Assembly: GCA_964498015.1 (NCBI GenBank)
Contig: CAZCFT010000089.1
Location: 1-9,475, forward strand
Length of the DNA: 9,475 nucleotides
Source of the DNA: CAWEZN01 sp964498015
Lineage (GTDB): Bacteria > Zixibacteria > MSB-5A5 > GN15 > PGXB01
Direction of reading: 5' to 3'
The position numbers were made by a program, and so were the translations under genes. Position 1 is the first letter of the stretch; each line of letters opens with the position of its first letter. The notes under the pieces are model-generated. The model was not told where the DNA came from, made no database searches, and worked only from the letters and a program-made list of their open reading frames with translations. Shown piece after piece: positions 5,898 to 9,475 of the stretch.

Positions 5898-7178
5898 ATG
5901 GCAGTAGCGATATCAAATAAAGAGATTCTCGGATATTCGGCGATTCCCGATAAAGAAATAATGGAGATGGAAGACATCTATGGGGCAAATCATTATCGAA
6001 GGCTGAAAGCGGTTATCCGGAAGACTCAGGGCGCCTGGCTTTATACGCGAGATAATCGCAAAATTCTCGACTGTCTGGCCGCATACAGCGCCGCCAACGC
6101 CGGCCACCATCATCCCAAGATTGTCGACGCAATGATTAAAGCCCTGCAGGAAAATTACGCCTCCGTGATTTCTAATGTTGTGTTCACCGATGTTCTTGCG
6201 CTCTTCCTAAAAAGGGTTGCGGAATTTGTCCCTCAATTGGGTTTGAAATTCGGGCGAAACGGCAATAAGGTCCTTCCCAAAAATGGGGGGGTGGAATCGG
6301 TCGAGACGGCCATTAAATTGGCCCGATACTATGGATTCAAAGAGAAAGGAATCCCGGACGGAAAACAGGAGATAATAGTTTTTGAGAACAATTTTCATGG
6401 CCGGATGATTACTGTAATATCCTTTTCGACCAACCAGAAATACAAAGAAGGATTTGGTCCTCTGACTCCTGGATTCAGAGTAGCTCGCTACGGCAATCTT
6501 GAGGATGTTGAAAAGCTGATTAATCAAAACACCTGCGGGATTCTGGTTGAGCCGATGCAGGGCGAGGGCGGAATGTACCAACCGCCAAAGGGCTTCCTGA
6601 AGGGACTGCGCGACTTGGCTGACAAGCACAATATGCTTCTTGTTTTTGATGAAATTCAGGTCGGATTAGGCCGTACCGGCAAAAATTTCTGTTTTGAACA
6701 TGAAAATGTAATACCTGATGCCGCCATTCTTGGTAAGGCGATTGCCGGCGGGATGGCGCCGGTTTCAGTGATGGTCACCAATAGCTCCCTGATGAATATG
6801 GCTTTTAAGCCGGGTTCCGACGGTTCCACTTTCGGCGGATACCCGTTAGCCTGCGTTGCCGGACTGGCCGCGCTTGATGTGATAGTCGGAGAGCGTCTGG
6901 CGGAACGCGCCGCCGCCACCGGCAGGATACTCAAGAAGAAAATAATGGATATCGCCGCCCGCTCCAGTCATGTGAAGGAAGTTCGCGGCGAGGGGTTATT
7001 TATCGGTGTCGAAGTGAAAAACGGCGATGCGATGGTTTTCTGCGAGAAGCTGTTGGATCTGGATATGCTCTGCAACGACAGCCACCATCATACTATTCGA
7101 ATTTCCCCGCCGCTCATAATTAACGATGACGAGGTCGATTATATTGTCGAGCGCTTGGAGAAAATTTTGGTCGATTAA
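5898..7178 (+). CDS. Class III aminotransferase, ornithine-aminotransferase-like
   Basis: This PLP-dependent fold-type I aminotransferase has 426 residues, the usual family length. Lys280 in ILGKAIAGG should carry PLP, and Asp251 in FDEIQVGLGRTG (250-261) should bind the pyridine nitrogen. Features of ornithine aminotransferase are present: GANHYRRL (29-36, matching the ornithine-contact Tyr), AAYSAANAGHHHPKI (61-75), NFHGRM (165-170), YKEGFGPLTPGF (182-193), VEPMQGEGG (217-225) and RISPPL (401-406). Such enzymes move the delta-amino group of ornithine to 2-oxoglutarate, giving glutamate 5-semialdehyde. Specificity here is inferred. Two family positions differ: KNGGVESVETA (128-138), where the Asn is usually followed by Thr or Ser, and TFGGYPLA (311-318), where Asn is usual instead of Tyr. 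The ATG has AAGGAG 8 bases upstream. The gene is monocistronic, with its own promoter and terminator. Other omega-aminotransferases remain possible. Confidence 0.85.
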   Translation: MAVAISNKEILGYSAIPDKEIMEMEDIYGANHYRRLKAVIRKTQGAWLYTRDNRKILDCLAAYSAANAGHHHPKIVDAMIKALQENYASVISNVVFTDVLALFLKRVAEFVPQLGLKFGRNGNKVLPKNGGVESVETAIKLARYYGFKEKGIPDGKQEIIVFENNFHGRMITVISFSTNQKYKEGFGPLTPGFRVARYGNLEDVEKLINQNTCGILVEPMQGEGGMYQPPKGFLKGLRDLADKHNMLLVFDEIQVGLGRTGKNFCFEHENVIPDAAILGKAIAGGMAPVSVMVTNSSLMNMAFKPGSDGSTFGGYPLACVAGLAALDVIVGERLAERAAATGRILKKKIMDIAARSSHVKEVRGEGLFIGVEVKNGDAMVFCEKLLDLDMLCNDSHHHTIRISPPLIINDDEVDYIVERLEKILVD

Positions 7179-7202
7179 GAAAGCGTCCCTCTCTTAATAC
7201 CC

Positions 7203-7235
7203 AAGCGTCCCCGCTCCTGCGGGGACGCTTTTTTT
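7203..7235 (+). terminator. Rho-independent terminator of the aminotransferase
   Basis: AAGCGTCCCCGC (7203-7214) and GCGGGGACGCTT (7219-7230) form a perfect 12-bp stem around TCCT, followed by a run of seven T (7229-7235). It lies 24 bases after the stop codon. AAGCGTCCC also occurs at 7181-7189, directly after the stop, as a partial copy of the left arm. Confidence 0.95.
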
Positions 7236-7263
7236 GGCGCCAATATCCAGGGAATGGGTGTTT

Positions 7264-8373
7264 TCAATGCAGATTATATCTGCCAATCATTTTTCTTTTC
7301 CTCGCCAAAGCCAGTAATGTAAGAAGGCATTGGGAAGCGAAAGGAATGACCATGAAAGGAATTGAACTTGGAAGCTGAATAAATTCAACCTTGTAATTAA
7401 AGCTTGAGACAAAAGCAAGAGCAGTGAATATGATAATCATCAATTTATCGGGGTATATGTCATTTTGAATTATCTCAGCAATCAACCAATAAAATCCTAT
7501 AAACGCCGGCGCAATAAGCCTCTCATTATTGCTTCCGAAAAGGGCACTTACAAAGACCATGAAAAAATAAACAAGTATGTATTTTCTTCTACTAAAGAAT
7601 AGGACTGTTCGTTTCCAGAAGATAATAGGAAGAAGACTAAAAGGGGCAAATGAATTAATAAATAAACCATATATGGTCCCCGGTGAAGTCAGCTTTCCCA
7701 TGTGAATTAACATTGCCTCAATCAGTCCAACTCCCGGAGCTTGTATGATTTCTCTTAATGAAATAAAGACGACGATTGTAGGAAATATTGCTGTCAAAAA
7801 TATTGCCCAATATTTCCTGAGCAAGCCATATTCGATCAAATAAATCAAGAAAGTTGGAAGCACAATCAAGATTGTCTCTTTGGCCAAAGAACCAATCAAG
7901 AGTGTGCAGGCAAATATTAGCCATTTATTTTTTGGAGCGGCATCGAAGATTATTGTTATTCCGATCAGCAGAAGGATGTCATCAAGCTGAAAATAATTCC
8001 AGACCGGAAAACCAAAAAAATGCTTGTTGCAGACAAAAAAGATTGCAGCCAAAGTTGCCGATGGGGGCGAAATTCCAGATTTGATTAGAAAGAGAGGGAA
8101 AATGATAGCCAGAGAAAGTGAAGCGATAATAGCGAGGATATGAAATCCAATTTCCTCGGGAATCGGAAGCAGACCGACCATCCACGGCCCGAGAATTCTG
8201 TATGCAAATGGCAAAGATATCGCTCTATCAATCTTCGGGAATGCTTTAGCCATACCGAGGTATTCGTGCATATCCCACTGCAGATAATTGGGCGACAAAT
8301 AGTCAATCTGCCCCGAGAGGATTATTATCACAATTGATACTGCAATAATGCAGATGATCAGTTTGAGACTCAT
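7264..8373 (-). CDS. Polytopic membrane protein, GT-C glycosyltransferase-like
   Basis: This 369-residue inner-membrane protein has about nine or ten hydrophobic segments, starting with a signal-anchor-like helix (4-20). The first outer loop carries QWDMHEYLGMA (32-42) and LPFAYRILGPW (54-64). An acidic residue with Tyr soon after helix 1, followed by a PxxYR motif, is typical of GT-C-fold sugar transferases that use lipid-linked donors, though I cannot name a family. Other notable spots are QLDD (129-132), AKET (164-167) and NNERL (282-286), all in loops or at helix ends. It ends with a basic tail. The gene looks more AT-rich than gyrB and clpX. The ATG has no ribosome binding site but lies 6 bases after a TATAAT box. 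It follows clpX by 132 bases and runs towards the aminotransferase, with no visible terminator of its own. Confidence 0.75.
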   Translation of the reverse strand: MSLKLIICIIAVSIVIIILSGQIDYLSPNYLQWDMHEYLGMAKAFPKIDRAISLPFAYRILGPWMVGLLPIPEEIGFHILAIIASLSLAIIFPLFLIKSGISPPSATLAAIFFVCNKHFFGFPVWNYFQLDDILLLIGITIIFDAAPKNKWLIFACTLLIGSLAKETILIVLPTFLIYLIEYGLLRKYWAIFLTAIFPTIVVFISLREIIQAPGVGLIEAMLIHMGKLTSPGTIYGLFINSFAPFSLLPIIFWKRTVLFFSRRKYILVYFFMVFVSALFGSNNERLIAPAFIGFYWLIAEIIQNDIYPDKLMIIIFTALAFVSSFNYKVEFIQLPSSIPFMVIPFASQCLLTLLALARKRKMIGRYNLH

Positions 8374-8379
8374 ATCATC

Positions 8380-8407
8380 ATTATAGACGGGAAGTATTCT
8401 GCCCCAA
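8380..8407 (-). promoter_or_regulatory. Promoter-like site placing the start on the ATG
   Basis: On the minus strand a perfect TATAAT (8385-8380) has TTGGGG (8407-8402, 3 of 6 consensus) 16 bases upstream. The start expected 7 bases after the -10 box is the A of the ATG at 8373. No Shine-Dalgarno sequence lies between. Confidence 0.45.
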
Positions 8408-8505
8408 TATCAAAATGCCATGGTCTTTATAGGATAAAGCAGAAAATCATGCCGTGCAGGTTATCAGACGTTCTCTTTTTGATTTGGATTGTGACCTCAG
8501 GAGCC

Positions 8506-9475
8506 CTACGCTGTCTGCTTCTTGGATTTGCAGACTATTTTCGGCTGGCCGGTACGAGTGATGACATCAGAAGTGATTATGATCTCTTCGACATCCTTTT
8601 TGGAGGGGATATCGAACATTAGGTCAAGCATCGACTTTTCGAAAATTGACCGCAAGGCGCGGGCGCCTGTTTTTTTCTTCTCCGCTATGGCAACCGCCTC
8701 CCAGAGCGCGTCGGGCTCGAAAGTTAACTTGACCCCTTCCATTTCAAAAAGCCGGGCGTACTGTTTGGTCAAAGCATTCTTTGGCTCGGTCAATATTGTA
8801 TATAGAGCGTTTCTGTCAAGAGAGCGCAATGCCGAAACCACAGGCAGGCGTCCTATCAACTCGGGAATAAGGCCAAATTCCAACAAATCGGTTGGTTCTA
8901 CATAATCAAGAATATCAGCCGTTTTTTCGCTTATATTCAGATTTTCAGCGTCAAATCCAACCTGCTTTTTGCCGACTCGCCGGGCTACTATTTTATCCAG
9001 CCCTTCAAAAGCTCCGCCGCAGATGAAAAGAATATTGGTCGTATCAATCGGTACAAATGATTGCTCCGGATGCTTTCTTCCGCCCTTGGGGGGAATGTTC
9101 GAAACCGTACCCTCCAGTATCTTAAGCAATCCCTGCTGAACACCCTCGCCAGAAACATCGCGCGTGATTGATGGATTACCTGAAGTTCGGGAAATTTTGT
9201 CGATTTCATCAATATAGACAATTCCCCGCTCGGTGCGAGCCTGGCTGTAATTGGCGGCCTGATAAAGTCGAACCAAAATATTTTCGACATCCTCGCCGAC
9301 ATACCCGGCCTCAGTCAGCACCGTTGCATCGGCAATACTGAAAGGCACTTTCAGGAATTTGGCCAGTGTTTTCGCAATGAGTGTTTTTCCGGTGCCAGTT
9401 GGGCCGACAAGAAGGATATTGGATTTTTCGAGTTCGACTTCATCGTCTGCTTTCCGCCGGCCCCGGCGATTTGCG
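8506..9475 (-). CDS. clpX: ATP-dependent Clp protease ATP-binding subunit ClpX (5' end missing)
   Basis: This is the AAA+ unfoldase that feeds tagged substrates into the ClpP chamber. The last 322 residues are present; the N-terminal zinc-binding domain and first AAA+ strand lie beyond the window edge. In the visible fragment, ELEKSNILLVGPTGTGKT (14-31) holds Walker A, GYVGED (57-62) is the pore-1 loop, and IVYIDEIDKI (85-94) is Walker B. GGRKHPEQ (131-138) is the RKH loop, GLIPELIGRLP (201-211) contains the arginine finger, and KTGARALRS (269-277) is sensor 2. The ClpP-binding IGF loop appears as VGF (172-174), a conservative variant. The GTG at 9348 is an internal Val codon, not the start, because Walker A lies upstream of it. 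The end is a TAG at 8506. Downstream there is no lon gene, and no convincing terminator is visible. Confidence 0.96.
   Translation of the reverse strand, partial: ANRRGRRKADDEVELEKSNILLVGPTGTGKTLIAKTLAKFLKVPFSIADATVLTEAGYVGEDVENILVRLYQAANYSQARTERGIVYIDEIDKISRTSGNPSITRDVSGEGVQQGLLKILEGTVSNIPPKGGRKHPEQSFVPIDTTNILFICGGAFEGLDKIVARRVGKKQVGFDAENLNISEKTADILDYVEPTDLLEFGLIPELIGRLPVVSALRSLDRNALYTILTEPKNALTKQYARLFEMEGVKLTFEPDALWEAVAIAEKKKTGARALRSIFEKSMLDLMFDIPSKKDVEEIIITSDVITRTGQPKIVCKSKKQTA

Noticed and set aside
8506..9348. clpX starting at the GTG at 9348
   Set aside because: The frame stays open upstream and contains Walker A (GPTGTGKT), so the true start lies outside the window.
1..9475. CRISPR array, tRNA, rRNA or insertion sequence
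   Set aside because: I saw no regularly spaced direct repeats, no cloverleaf with TTCRA and CCA features, no rRNA cores and no transposase motifs.

Overview
This is a bacterial chromosome fragment with mid-range GC, packed mostly with minus-strand genes. It carries two core genes, gyrB (complete) and clpX (5' end cut off by the window edge), plus a class III aminotransferase, an isochorismatase-type cysteine hydrolase, a polytopic membrane protein and a block of small unrecognised proteins. GyrB is the short form (645 residues, without the roughly 170-residue insert of gammaproteobacterial GyrB), and a DciA-type DUF721 gene sits directly upstream of it. The bacterium therefore probably loads its replicative helicase with DciA rather than DnaC or DnaI. 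The phylum cannot be fixed from this sequence. A Gram-negative lineage, perhaps an uncultured one, would fit, but that is inference.

Layout. Positions 1-695 hold no gene I can support: a plus-strand terminator at the left edge, two GC-rich hairpin repeats of a type scattered through many bacterial genomes, an AT-rich stretch with a perfect palindrome, and the gyrB terminator. Positions 696-2968 (minus) are the dciA-gyrB operon, driven by a good sigma-70 promoter placed so that the mRNA would start at or next to the dciA start codon. Positions 3091-4111 (minus) are a tight three-gene cassette: a 72-residue soluble protein, a 100-residue membrane protein and a 154-residue Lys/Arg-rich protein. 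I recognise none of them. Positions 4112-4841 are the most puzzling stretch. On the minus strand they show a promoter-like site, a chain of nested inverted repeats and a strong terminator, so they may encode a structured RNA of about 410 nt or contain decayed small genes. A 55-codon frame overlaps the start of the cassette.

Positions 4842-5510 (minus) encode the cysteine hydrolase. It is divergent from a plus-strand ornithine-aminotransferase-like enzyme (5898-7178), which ends in a textbook terminator. Positions 7264-8373 (minus) encode an AT-rich multi-pass membrane protein resembling GT-C glycosyltransferases. It again has a TATAAT box that would put the transcription start on the ATG. The window closes with clpX (8506 to beyond 9475, minus).

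Functionally, dciA and gyrB belong to replication and DNA topology and clpX to proteolysis. The hydrolase and aminotransferase suggest nitrogen or amino-acid metabolism, without a defined pathway. The best candidates for something new are the structured intergenic segment at 4327-4736, the unknown three-gene cassette next to it, and the repeated leaderless promoter arrangement.
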